Shown one piece after another: positions 35,820 through 47,257 of a DNA stretch of 64,000 nucleotides (its first letter is position 1; each line of letters begins with the position of its first letter). Made by a program: the position numbers and the translations under genes. Source of the stretch: Scatophagus argus (Eukaryota > Chordata > Actinopteri > Scatophagidae); the NCBI RefSeq assembly GCF_020382885.2, contig NC_058494.1, positions 27,997,225 through 28,061,224 on the forward strand, read 5' to 3'. Under the pieces are notes generated by a model, which did no database searches, was not told the DNA's origin, and saw only the letters and a program-made list of their open reading frames with translations.

Positions 35820-36286
35820 CTTGTTTTTTTGGACTATTTAATGGTCCAAGTCATGAAATCTGAACCTCTGCTGCCTCACTGCTTCAAAGCTGTTGGCAGA
35901 GCGGAGCTAACGTGACCGTTAGGATCACCAGCGCTCAGCCGCCTCCAGAACTAATCCATCTGAGAAACCCGAGTCCGCCTTTGTGTCGGACACGGAGGAG
36001 CTGCCAGGCGCTTTATTTCAACTGGGACATTAAAGTTTTGGAAGTCAGAAGCTGAGCAGAGCTGATGCTACAGGCCTCTGTGGAGCAAGGCACCGACACT
36101 GCCAGCGGGTTGAGGGTTCGATGCCCACCATGACCGACTGCATTAGTAACGTGAACGCATGTGGAGCAGAGAGGCTTCCACCCCGAGAGACTCGACTCAA
36201 AGTTCAGCTCCACTCCGGTTGTTATGGCTTTTGGTAATTTAAGAAGTCAGTGTTTTCACGAGTTGCTCTTTCAAGGGGTGTGGTTG

Positions 36287-36352
<66 letters not shown>

Positions 36353-37830
36353 CTGTGTGTGTGTGTGGCAGTATGACTCAGCTGTGCAGAAACAGTTGTG
36401 GGAACTGCAGGAGTCTGGAGACGGCGAGGAAAAAGGACTGACGTCACCTGCCTGTGGCTGAGCACTGCAGACCGAAACCAGAGGGATTCAACCAGACGGG
36501 ATCCCATCACGATCCCTCACACTTTACTGTCGCTCTCTCGTTCCCGCAGCTCCGTGTCGGGCCAACATCTTGACTGAATTTCACACAACAGAGAAAAAAG
36601 AAACCCAAAAACAGTCAGGAAGAGAAACTCGTTCTCTGAAGACAACAAAATCCCCACAGCAGCTAAACTCACATTACAGGCAAAAACCCTCAAGAAGAAG
36701 AAGAAGAAGAAGAAGCATCAACCAGACTGAGCATCACATCCTGTGCCACCATGCCAGCTGAACACATTCACCATCCATTTAAATTTGTTCCAGTCTCAGA
36801 CTTCACGTGACGTTTCTACAGAGTGCTCGAACATCTCTGTTTCAGCGAAAAACAGGGGATGAAATCTGACAAAATGTCAAGTCCCCACGAACAAACACAT
36901 CGTATGGTCTCAGAAAGGTCCTTTCACGTCCCGTCCCGTCCCGTCCCGTCCCGCTGCTGCCACCATCAGACTGAATGTTTCTGTCCGCCGTCTGCAGACA
37001 GATGCATGCTGGGATATTGTATCGCTTCAGAGTTCATCTCTGTTGCCAAGACTCCCACCTTCATCCCAGCACTCTGGAGGTGAGAGGAGCTTCATTTCAG
37101 TCAGCTCACTCACAGGAAGCAGACTCTTATGTGAGTACAAGAGTCTCGGCTCTGAGCCCAGCACTCCTGGCTGCAGGAGGCTCAGAGCTCAGCACAGCAG
37201 GGACTGAAGTTCACCAGGCGAACAGACTGGGTACAGGACCCGGGAGCTTTCGTGCTTTATTGATCCACTGAATCTCTGACTAACATGTCTGCTTATCTTC
37301 TGCTTCTGGAGTCCACTTGAAAACCATTTTTGCTGCTGTGTGTGCTTTGGATTGAATGAGCCGGAGCTTCAGGTGTGCAGTTTAGCAGCAGGTGGAGCAG
37401 AACAACAGTTGGAGAGTGTGAGCAGTGAAGCGAAAGTAACAGGCGGAGCAACATGAGTCCACCAGCGTTGTTGTTCCTGTTGTCGCCTCTAGGGGGACAG
37501 CGAAAGGGCTTTATAGTTTTACTGTGACCCCCATGACAAACGTTTGGGTTTGTTTGTCTATTTGTCAGCAGGATTACAGAAAACCTCCTGGCCTTACACC
37601 ACCCAAAGACTAAAAGACACTGAGAAACGCACCCAACATAGCACACAATTTAAAAAAACAACAAAAAACTAACACCAGTGCCAATAATAATAATGATGAT
37701 GATGAGACGAAGAAGAAAAACAATAATAAGAAGATCAGGTGTCAGTTGAGGCCAACAGTTTTGTTCCAGCTGACCTGAAGCCAGATCATCTGGTCCAAAC
37801 TCCAGCAGAGACTGTTGTACATACCATGGA
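35820..37830. other. Intergenic with simple repeats, no gene recognised
   Basis: Contains (GT)n at 36289-36366, (CCCGT)4 at about 36931-36951 and (AAG)n at 36691-36717. No ORF here has domain or splice support. Confidence 0.55.
36289..36366. repeat. (GT)n microsatellite
   Basis: Near-continuous GT repeat of about 38 units with single-base interruptions (GC). Confidence 0.95.
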
Positions 37831-37839
37831 TTCCCATGC

Positions 37840-37840
<1 letters not shown>

Positions 37841-37881
<41 letters not shown>
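37841..37881. repeat. (GT)n microsatellite
   Basis: About 20 GT units. Confidence 0.95.
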
Positions 37882-37882
<1 letters not shown>

Positions 37883-37889
37883 GTGATAG

Positions 37890-40800
37890 TTTAGAGTGTA
37901 ATGACTTCCACATGCTGCTGTGTGCCGACCTGAGTGTTTGTTTCCAGTCTGACTCATGAGATAATGGCTGAATGTTGAAGTGTGTGCATCTCCAAAGCCA
38001 CATGATGAAGAACAACACAATTCAAACTTGGACAGCTGAGATGACTCATCGTCAAACGGTCTGCTGCCAGTCGAGTTGGTGGCATTTCTGAACCGACTTG
38101 CTTTTGCGACTTGAATCGACGCAGTCCGGTTTGGGTGGTCTGTTGTTTCTAGAAGAGAAGAAAATCCCCAGCTCCCAGTTCAGCCTGGTTCCCTGCTCCC
38201 AAACAGACCGGTTGGTCGTGTTGACAGGAAAAGTACTGCTTAGAATGCAGTTTCTCTGCTTTGCTTTTGGGGTAAACATGTGTGGTGTTGCTCACCAGCC
38301 TCAGGGATCGTAAACCTGGAAGAAAGCCACGGGGAGAGCGGACCGCGGGATGCCGAGCCAACATCCTCCGAGCAAAAATGTAAATGAGTTTGACACCAGC
38401 TGCATTAGCGGCGTTTTGGCAGAAAGAACTGGGGTTTTATGAATTAGCTGTGGCTGCAAAAAGGGAAGCAAAACGGTTACAGCAAAGTCAGGATCAAAGT
38501 CAGAAAATGGAAATTAGCAATACTAGCTCAACACGAGGTCAGGCAGTCAGCAGGGTGGTCTGGTGGTCTGAGGGATTCATCACAACCACAAAGTCAGCGG
38601 GTCCCTTTGCACAGTCAGTCCATCATCTACAAGACGACAGATTCCAGAGTGAACCTGAGGATTACACCAAATCTCTGCCCGCTCACTTGGAAATGACTTT
38701 AAACAAATGCAAAACGTTGCTAAATAACATTAGTGTATGATGGCGTGAACGTGGCTTTAGGACTGAGTTCAGAACAGACGTTGCCTTCAGTGGCTGCTCG
38801 CAACAGTTGTTGGTTAGCAAACGTCTTCAGCGCTAACAGCTAAAACTTACTGTCTTGTTTCTAATCTGTAGTTCTTACCTGTGGACCAGACAACACCTGA
38901 ACCAGAGAGACTTTGGGTTTGTTGAAGGTGGGTCGTTTCTCTTCTGATGAAGCAATAGTTTCTCCCTGCTTCCATCTTTGTGCTAAGCTAAGCTAAACAT
39001 GTCCAGGATCATCTGAACTGGAGCAGCAGAACATATTAACTGCATTTACACAGAGCTTTTAATGCCATTAATAATCATAATAAAACCTCCACCAGAAAAA
39101 CAAATAGTGCAAACCCATTAAAGACAACTGCTGTCCTCAAAGGGAAGAAAAAAGCCACAGGAAAACGGAAAGTGGAAAGAAAAGAAGGAGCTGGACAGGA
39201 CGGCCTGAAGTGATTTAAAGCTGGTCTTAAACAGCACCGTAATCACTGCTCATTATTCAGCTGCGTGTCCTCCTGACTAAAACAAACGCGCCCTCCTCTT
39301 CCCCTCAGAGACCAGACCAGGCTTCGGCTGATCAATACCAAATTAAACTGGCGAACAGCCTGCGATCTTTGCACCTTGAATAATTACTGCTGTGGGATTG
39401 GACGTGTGTTCAGGGAGGAACGTTTGGTTAATTAAACTCACAGATCGAGAGAAATGTTTTCCTGACACAGTGAGATGATAACTGAAGATGGTTTTAGCTT
39501 CAGACATGGACAACATAAAGACGCTGGCCTCTGAGAGCAAAGTCAACCCAGTGATCCTTCATGCTGGGAAAAGGCCAGAGAGCTGCGGCTGTTCACTTCC
39601 CATCATCCTCCACACCAAACCTGAGAAACAAAACACAGATTAAATCTAACGTTCTTCTGTTGGGAAGTCAAAGCATCAGCAAACACGCTGCAAAGTCAGA
39701 GAAACCACAAAACCACTAAACCAGAGCAGATAAAAGTCAAAACAGCTTGAACAAACCTGATAAAAGCGAGAAGACATCAAACAAAGCCAAGGAAAATCAG
39801 AGCCAAAACTGACAAAAAGAAACCGGAGCAACAAAACAGGAAAATTATAAAATATCTTTCTATATTGGCAGGTTTCAAGAAGAGGCCTTCAGGTCACAGT
39901 TCAAGCTTCAGCAGCCAGTGAACTTTGTGTCCAATATTCACTTTCTTTTAACTCTGTTTTAGTCTCCACCAGCTGTGAGGGACCGACTCTTTAGCTGCTA
40001 AATGCTCCTCTGACATGACTACAGTATAAACATAAGAAGCTAATGTTGACTAAATCTGTTTGATTTCTGCAGAGGGTTGGCCCAGAGCCAGACCGCCAAC
40101 GTTAGCTGGTTAGCTTTTCAAGCATCACTCATCTGAGTTTCAGTTTCAGCCGAAACATCTGAGACACCTTCAAACAGAGGCTGGTCTCAAGTACTACAAC
40201 ACCAGCATGCATTTCCTGCACTGAGCAAACCGGGGCAACTGGACCATAACGTCACCTGGGGCGACTTTTCATTCTTTAAAAACTTTAAACAGCACACAGC
40301 CAAACACCTGGTCAAGTCCGGTATGATGTGAGACCTCTTTTTCACTCAATCTGAGTTTTAAACACGCAGCTAAATAAACTGTTTTGTTTTCGCGCTGACG
40401 GACATCGAGCAGCACAAAGTCTCCTGTCATGGCGGCAGTTTGAGTCCGTGCTCGCAGTCTGAAGATGGTGGAAAATGTCTTCAAAACGCTGCTGAGGATC
40501 TGAAGAGCTCATATGGAGCAGCTGTGCAGGCAGGTGAACTGATGAGCAGAGGCCTGAAACTCGCCGAGGACCCCTGGTGGACAGGTAGGCAACGAAACAC
40601 AGGCCCGGTCCCAGGTGAAACTCCTGCTCCTCCCTGCGATGCATTCAGGTGCTTCTTCTTAAGTCAGAGATGATCACATTCTGTATGGACAGACTGAAAG
40701 TTTGGAAGAATCCAATTTGTCCGACTCGTTGCAGCAGATCAGGATAATGGATCATCCACAGAGCTTGTTCTCTTTCAACATCACCAGCCTGAGGCAAACG

Positions 40801-42150
40801 TGCACCTGCTGGTGTGTTAGCTTAGCTTAGATGGTTGTGGAGGAGAAGCTGCTGACATGTGCAACTTAAAGGGTCAGTTCACCTGTTAACCAGTAAAGTG
40901 ACAGTAATTTCCGCACCTCCCAGTATCTCTGCCTCCCTGTCTTTGACTCATGCGGGTTTTAAAAGTCTGTTGCCGAGATTCCTCAGTCCGAGTCATCAGA
41001 ATAAACTTCTGCAAACTGGGATTCACGTCCAAACTTTGTTTCACCTTATGACACATGGTTTTACCAGCACGAGCACGAAAGTGTCCTCTGTGGTCACAAC
41101 ATGTCACTCAGATGAGCGGGTGCTTTGTGGGCTGGTTGAGGTGGTCTCAGTGATCGACTCGACTCGGCTGGGATTTCTGCTCAACACAGTGGAGGCGACT
41201 GGAAATTTGGAGCTCTAAGTATTGATTAATTATTAATAATATTATTAAACTGGAGACAGTGGAGCACAGTGGACTCTTTTCACTTTGCTGGGTGGACTGG
41301 CTGGATTATCCACAAAGCAGCTTCTCCTTCACAGTCTGGACATTATTATCATATTATTTACATTCATACAGGACACCAACACCCACTCAGCGCTTTCAGC
41401 TGGTGGTTAGCGTGCTAACATCTGCAGGCCTGAGGATGATCGATGACTGCAATCGTCTCCTGGAAGCCCCTGAATGAAAATGAGTAATTGATTTCTGGTT
41501 CAGTGAGAAAACTCCCAACACAACCTGCAGCGTAATTACGAAACCTCGTTAAGTTATTGATTTGAAAAATGCATCAAGAAAAGTTTCAACAACTTCAAAG
41601 TGCTTTTAAAACATTTCCAGCCACGTCAGCCGCCTGGTGGTGATGCTGGTCAGTCCAGGAACTTAAAGCTCAACGTGTTCACGGTCCCCAGAGGGTGAAG
41701 CCCACTGATTGTTGGTGATCCTGTGACTTTTGTAGAAGGTTAAACTTTTCATTTATCCTGAAGCATCTCCACATCTACCTCATGGACAACCATGGGCTTT
41801 CGATTTTGGTGTCAGGTGTAAATTACATTCCTGGAGTCGTTCACGGCCTTTGAACACCAAACACCATCTTCAGATTCCCTCTCGTCTCACATAGGCTATA
41901 AGCTCTGATGTCCACTGCGCCTGCGACGAGTCGGCCCGATGCGGCGTTACAGTATGGGTGCTTATAATGTAAGGTTTGTCCTGTGGGTGGCGCTACAGGG
42001 AAAGTCATTGGCTCAGTGAAAATCTCTAGGGTTCATCCTCTGGAGCAGTCATTATCTCCTGGGGGTGAGTAGACGGTGATGATGATTTTCATTTTCGTGC
42101 AAACCTTCAAACATACGCAGACACACTGAACAAGCTCTGGTGTTATGGAA
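37890..42150. other. Intergenic; one possible regulatory stretch near 39.2-39.4 kb
   Basis: There is no supported gene. A 118-codon ORF at 38384-38740 (+) has no domain and weak start context. 39,200-39,420 (ATTATTCAGCTGCG, CCAAATTAAACTGG, TTGAATAATTACTGC) is dense and repeat-free and may be a conserved noncoding element. The end-like TTAAAGGGTCAGTTCACC at 40866 is related to the MITE at 25389. Confidence 0.3.
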
Positions 42151-42179
42151 AATCACTTTAGATTTGGTATTTTACAGTT

Positions 42180-42910
42180 TTTCACAATTGTTAAAACACA
42201 TTTTTTGAATCCTCCTGTCCTTTTCTCAGAATTCTGAACACAAAACTTTTTTTCTCAAACTGCATTCACAAAACCTCTGATTCTTTTAGCAACACCATAC
42301 CATCACCTCAAAACAGTTTTACATGTGCTCAAAACCGAACCATGTTGTCAGATCTCGCACAAATTGGACAAAATAGAAAACTGCTGAGCAGTCATTAAAC
42401 ACTACATTAAAAAATGACAACACAGTGGTGAAGGCATGTTGCTTATGGAGAAATGTTTATTGGTCACAACAAAGTATAGCACATACATTTTGTATCTCCA
42501 AAAGTGAAGACAAAAAAGATTTCACGACTCAGTGGATTTAGCATTTACTCTGCATTCAAACACAAACTATAACAGGTACTGTGGGAAACACATCAGCCTG
42601 AAATTGACAAATACAAATGAAAGTGTCCAGCCTACGCTCAAAGGGCTCTCTGTAGACTTGGTTCACTCGTATCCTGTTGTGAAGGAGGATACGGTCGGTG
42701 GTGCAAAGTCCCACACTATTGATTCCCTCCAAGTCTGTATGGTTCTCAGTAATTTGTTGCTGTATTTCCTGTAGTGTAATGGCGATGTTTTGACGGACGT
42801 CAGCTACAGTGGCCTCCTGCTGGGGTGTGAACGTGGGTGTCCTCCCACCCCCGTATGTAATGTAATGTTGTGAAATATATATACAGGATACAGTAGTACT
42901 TTAAACTTTC
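42180..42910 (-). mobile_element. Fossil IS630/Tc1-like DNA transposon fragment
   Basis: On the minus strand, about 42,640-42,858 reads open without a start codon as a helix-turn-helix region: GGGRTPTFTPQQEATVADV, then ITLQEIQQQI, then a segment with NRIRVNQVYREPFERR. This pattern is typical of the second DNA-binding helix-turn-helix in IS630/Tc1-like transposases found in fish genomes. The DDE catalytic part is absent. Flanks at 42,180-42,470 are AT-rich with repeated AAAACA words typical of such elements; outer limits are uncertain. Confidence 0.6.
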
Positions 42911-43525
42911 AGTGATAAAACAGTACAGTAAAGTAGACTGTACTGTTCTCATGTCTGAACCTCTGGATTATGGTGGACACAGAGAATCAGCTGATGTTTG
43001 GCTGGACTCTTTGGCCTGCCTCCCTCACGGTCAGGCCATGCACCAGTACATGGTCTCTGACTACAGCCTGACTTTCATCAGAAATCGGCACTCTTCCTCT
43101 TCCTCTGTTTGTCTCAGCTGAGTCCACTGGCAGCGTCCAGAAGATTAAAAACGACTTGATGACCTCTGCAGCTCCACTTCCTCACCGCAGTGAAGAAACG
43201 CTGAGTGTATTTAAGCGACTCTTGCTTATTAACGACCTCCTCTAAATACTTTCATATGAATGACCATCACCAACTGCGATGCTGCCTGCATGTGTTTACG
43301 TCATGTGCAGGTTTCATTGTGTGGTTCCCACAGCTTCATCAATCATCAAACTGAAGGTCTTTTTAATGACTTTTCAGGCCCAGTTTCATAGTTGAAGACA
43401 CGACTCACACTTAGTTACAACACCAGCAGGCTTCACAGCAGCTCACATGAACTCAACAACTTTCTCTGTCTCATGCGTATTAAAGCCTGTTTTCAAAAAC
43501 GTGATCCTTTGGATGGTTTTACTGC

Positions 43526-43531
43526 TTTATT
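43526..43531 (-). terminator. Polyadenylation signal for the two-ORF microprotein gene
   Basis: TTTATT on the plus strand is AATAAA on the minus strand, about 100 nt after the stop codon of the 53-aa ORF at 43629-43790. It fits as the end of that transcript. Confidence 0.5.
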
Positions 43532-43628
43532 GATTGATGTACAGTAAATCAAACACAGGATTAAAACACAGAAACTGTTCTTTCAGTGCAGATTGTGAAC
43601 CCGCGAGTCCTCACGAACTGAATTCACG

Positions 43629-43790
43629 TCAGTCCAGTCTTTCCTCCGCAGCCTTCTGCTTGAGCGCCGCCTCAGACCTCACGGCGCTCTTCATGGCTCT
43701 CTGCATCAGCCAGGTGCACAGGTGGATGGTGAGAAACGCGCCGCCGGCCGCCCACAGCCAGTTCCTCCTGAGCCAGCTCTGAGCCTTCAT
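43629..43790 (-). CDS. Small single-pass membrane protein, 53 aa, or last exon of a two-TM protein
   Basis: Not recognised with certainty. From ATG 43790 the 53 residues are a basic N-terminus (MKAQSWLRRN), a hydrophobic helix (WLWAAGGAFLTIHLCTWLM) and a charged, Lys/Glu/Ala-rich tail. This layout is common in mitochondrial inner-membrane microproteins. A splice acceptor (GGGCCTGCAG) ends 10 nt upstream of the ATG. If the exon at 44466-44675 is joined here (donor GTAAGC at 44465), the frame runs straight on as ...AAAAKSK-RVGMKAQSW, giving a two-TM protein of about 124 aa. Used separately, it would be the second ORF of one mRNA. A poly(A) signal follows at 43526. Which form is made cannot be settled from sequence. 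Confidence 0.55.
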   Translation of the reverse strand: MKAQSWLRRNWLWAAGGAFLTIHLCTWLMQRAMKSAVRSEAALKQKAAEERLD

Positions 43791-44461
43791 GCCGACTCGT
43801 CTGCAGGCCCGAGAAGCCACCGAAACTTTATTTATAGGAAGGTTGGAGCCAAAACTCTCTGCATGGAGACAGTTATTGATATTGTATTATAAGTATGTAC
43901 TGCAAGTGTAATTAATGGGAATTTCTTCTCTTATCCACGAGACAGAGATCCCAGAGTCATGCAAAAGGTTCAGCAGAACGCAGAACCCCTGCTGGCATCA
44001 CCTTCAGGCCCTTTTTGTTTTTGTTATGTAACCTGAACGCTTCAAAGCTTCGACATTAAAATCAGGACACGAATGGCTCATTTTTTGTTTTGTGGAAGGA
44101 GGTGCTGTGTCGGCTGTAAGGAAACAGACTGATGAAGAGCCACAAATGGAGCTTCAACACATTCACCCGCAGTGGAAGCAGGAATGTTTGGTAGAAGCAG
44201 CAGGTTTTGTTTCTTGTTGAACGTCAGGTGCTGCAGTAGGACGACACGGACACGAGAGCCTCGAGGGGGAAATACGTTGGCTTGTAGTTTGAGTCAATCA
44301 TCTGCTAAACGTCACCGACAGACACATTCAGAGTTAACGCTGTTTTTCACTGTTGCCATCTAGTGGACATAAGAGGAACTGCAGCCCCCTGACAGTGGGA
44401 CACTCGGGTGTGGTGGTGGTTTAACTGAGGTCAGGCTCACAGTCACGTACCTCTGGAGGGC

Positions 44462-44665
44462 TTACTTGCTCTTGGCAGCAGCAGCAGGAGGAGGAGCAGG
44501 AGGTGAAACGTAGGTCACAATGCCAGGCTCGGGAATGTGCTCCTCTCTGGCCTGGTGCAGCAGTGGGTGTCCCTTCAGACTGTACCAGCCCCAGTGGATC
44601 AGAGCCAGACTTGGTCCAACCACAATGAAGACTTTGTAGTTCTTCCAGAAGTCCCGCAGGCCCAT
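44462..44665 (-). CDS. Small single-pass membrane protein, 67 aa
   Basis: Read from ATG 44665 with good Kozak context (GTCATGG), 10 nt after a splice acceptor (TTTGCAG). Residues 1-11 are charged (MGLRDFWKNYK), about 12-30 form a hydrophobic helix (VFIVVGPSLALIHWGWY), then come HPLLHQAREEHIPEPGIVTYV and a Pro/Ala tail ending AKSK. I do not recognise a named family for certain. Size, single helix and basic flanks suggest a mitochondrial microprotein. The helix motif LALIHWGW resembles FLTIHLCTW of the 53-aa ORF downstream, so the two may be ancient duplicates. From memory, the vertebrate MKKS mRNA has two upstream ORFs of similar sizes encoding mitochondrial peptides, and MKKS lies near JAG1 in mammals. 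That link is a hypothesis; no MKKS coding exon is visible here. Confidence 0.65.
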   Translation of the reverse strand: MGLRDFWKNYKVFIVVGPSLALIHWGWYSLKGHPLLHQAREEHIPEPGIVTYVSPPAPPPAAAAKSK

Positions 44666-45564
44666 GACTGACAGGCTGCAAACTGGGATGAATGACACAG
44701 GACACAAATATGAGTCTGCTGGGCCAGCAACAACACCAACATAACACACTCAAATCGAAACGAGTCACAGGGCTACTGAGGAACATGATCACACACACGT
44801 CACACTGCGAAAGACAACATGAACACAGAACAAACCAGCGACGTGGAGATCAACGTAAACCGATCAGCAGTAAAACAGGTCAAAGAAACATCTGTTTTGG
44901 TGTTTGTCCGACAGCAGCACAGCCTGCAGCCTCCACAAGGCTCGCACAGACTGGACTTAACCTTCATGGAGGAGGACTTGCTGGCTGAGTCTTAGCTTGG
45001 CGCTCTCACAGGTGTAACGCCGGGTTCTGTGACCGTACAATCCTCTGACCTGACGCGGCGCTGGCGCTACTGGCCGGCGTGAACGCGCTCCAGCAGGCGA
45101 GTTCGTAACGTGAACTGCGTAAACTTACACACTCTTAACAAATGAGGTGCGTCACGTTTGTTTAGAAATACTGGCAATTCACAACATAAATGATTAGCCC
45201 AACCGTAACTAGAAACCTGCGTGAAAACAACAACGCCCCCATGAAGCAACTGCGCCACCTGGAGTCACAGACATGTGTTACACCAGTCTATATTACGACG
45301 TAAAGGACCGTGAAAGAGACCACGGCAGCATACACCAGTAAGCGCTGTGCTGTCATGCTGTTCTTAAACCATGCTGCATCACGAAGAGGAAGTGATTAAA
45401 TCAGCTGTGTGAGCCAGCCAAGCTAGCAGGGATGCGATGCTAACAGGCTGTTAGCCGTCAGGCTCGTCGGTCGCCTGTTTTAACTGTTAATCATGACAAA
45501 TACAACTTTACTAAACACTTGAGTAGCAGACGTACCTTTAGTGACATGAATGAAACGCTCTCAC

Positions 45565-45620
45565 CTTCAGAAATCAGCTGTTTCTCCTGTGCCGACCATC
45601 ATGTCCGGATCCGGAAGTGA
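45565..45620 (-). promoter_or_regulatory. First exon and core promoter of the microprotein gene
   Basis: On the minus strand the sequence CACTTCCGGATCCGG (ETS-type CCGGAAGT site) is followed by a short leader that ends in the splice donor CTGAAG|GTGAGAG at 45565/45564. The leader holds ATGATGGTC..., an 11-codon upstream ORF that stops in the exon. An ETS site at a start site is typical of housekeeping and mitochondrial genes. The palindromic E-box GTCACGTGAC at 45825-45834 lies 200 bp upstream. Confidence 0.5.
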
Positions 45621-46549
45621 GGCTCCTGACCATCTGCCTGAACGACTTTATTAAAACCTTTGAGGTTAAAATAAATTCTCCAACCGTTCAAAAAGTATCT
45701 CATATGATATAAAACACATTGGTTATTGTGTATTATTCACTACACATAAACATTTTCAAGCTCAAAGCCTTATGTGGGTCGGTTATTTAACGTTTTGCAG
45801 TCAGGCAACCAGGGGTCCATGTCTGTCACGTGACTTCTACGTCACGGGAAGTTTTGGCCCTGAGTTTTGCTTTGTGGGCCGAGAGTCGAAAGTAGATGTA
45901 AACGTTTCAGTGGATTCGTGGAACATGAGACAGATACCAATTAAATAACTTTAAAAATTGTAGCCATAAAATAAAATAGATTAATTTTCAGAATCAAATG
46001 TCCATAAAGTCATAATTGCATCTGGGAAAATTATATTTTTCTAAAATATCCAACTTATTCAACTTGGAATTCAATATTATGGAACAATGAACGTGAAGAA
46101 AATATTAGCAATAATCCCGTGATGTTTCTTGCCACGCAGGGCAGGAAATGGGCAGCTGGCAGTCTGCTGGGTGTTGATGAAGACTGTGCGTCTGGCTGGA
46201 AAACCTTTCAACCTTTAATAATCATTCAGTTCCTGATGATGGAAAATTTTGGAGATCCCAATGGGGTAATGAGTTGTGGCAGGCTCATGGCTCTGAATAC
46301 TCTGCTGGTGTTACCACTTTAAACCATAACTTTTCAGGGTCGTTGTTATTAACTATTCGTGATCCATCAAACCATTTTATCCTTCAAGTGATAGATATTG
46401 AAAATATCATAATAGCAATTATTAATATTTACGGCTATAACTCGCACAATGATAATAATATAATGCTGGAAACTTTAGAAAACCATATTGATAATGCTTT
46501 TAGTAACTTTCCTATCTCAGGTATTGTACTAGGGGGAGGTTTTAAATAA

Positions 46550-47001
46550 GCTGGTCAGGAGGGCCAGCTCTGTCCTGGGCTGCCCACTGGACTCCGTGGA
46601 GCAGGTGGGTGAGAGGAGGATGTTAGCCAAGCTGACATCCATCATGGACAACACCTCTCACCCTCTGCATCAGACAGTGGAGGCTCTGAGCAGCTCCTTC
46701 AGCGGCAGACTGCTACACCCTCAGTGTAGAAAGGAGCTACAGCAGCTCCTTCATTCCCACTGCTGTTAGACTGTATAATTCTATGGTCGAGTCCTCTTTC
46801 CTCCCTTATGAGGACTTGTATATAGCTTTATAGTGTACTATTTTTACTTACCTTGTAAATTGTTAATTTATTTCACCTCTATATTTTTTGTAACTGTTTA
46901 TGCACACTTTTTGCACTCTTCTTGTGTTCTTGCGAGCTGCCACAACAGGTGAATTTCCCCACTGCAGGATCAATAAAGTTCATCTTATCTTATCTTATCT
47001 T
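46550..47001 (+). mobile_element. Truncated LINE 3' end nested in the L1/Tx1 endonuclease region
   Basis: About 450 bp interrupts the host element exactly between GIVLGGGF and NMILDHN. It reads as the last codons of another LINE (RASSVLGCPLDSVEQVGERR, then FIPTAVRLYNS), then a 3' UTR with GAATTTCCCC...GGATCAATAAAGTTCA and a terminal (TCTTA)n tail. Such tails are typical of one fish LINE group of the CR1/L2/Rex type; the exact family is not certain. Confidence 0.85.
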
Positions 47002-47257
47002 AACATGATACTTGATCACAATCTGGACTGTTGGCCTCCACGCAGCTCTGCTGCAGTTAATAAAAACCTGAAAGCTTTTATGCAAAAATTTAACTTAATT
47101 GATGTATGGAGACACCAAAATTATAACACTAATGCCTTTACATGGAGTAACAGAAATGCCACCAGGAAATCGCGGCTTGATTTTTGGTTAGTTTCTAACA
47201 ATCTGAACATTGATAAAATATTAGCTAATATTATTACAACTCCACTAACTGATCATA

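Noticed and set aside
36096-36160. tRNA-like GGTTCGATGCCC near 36.1 kb
   Set aside because: It resembles a B box only; no acceptor, D or anticodon arms can be formed around it.
38384-38740. 118-codon plus-strand ORF
   Set aside because: No domain, no splice sites or poly(A) signal in place, and composition drifts along its length. Length is within chance for 64 kb.
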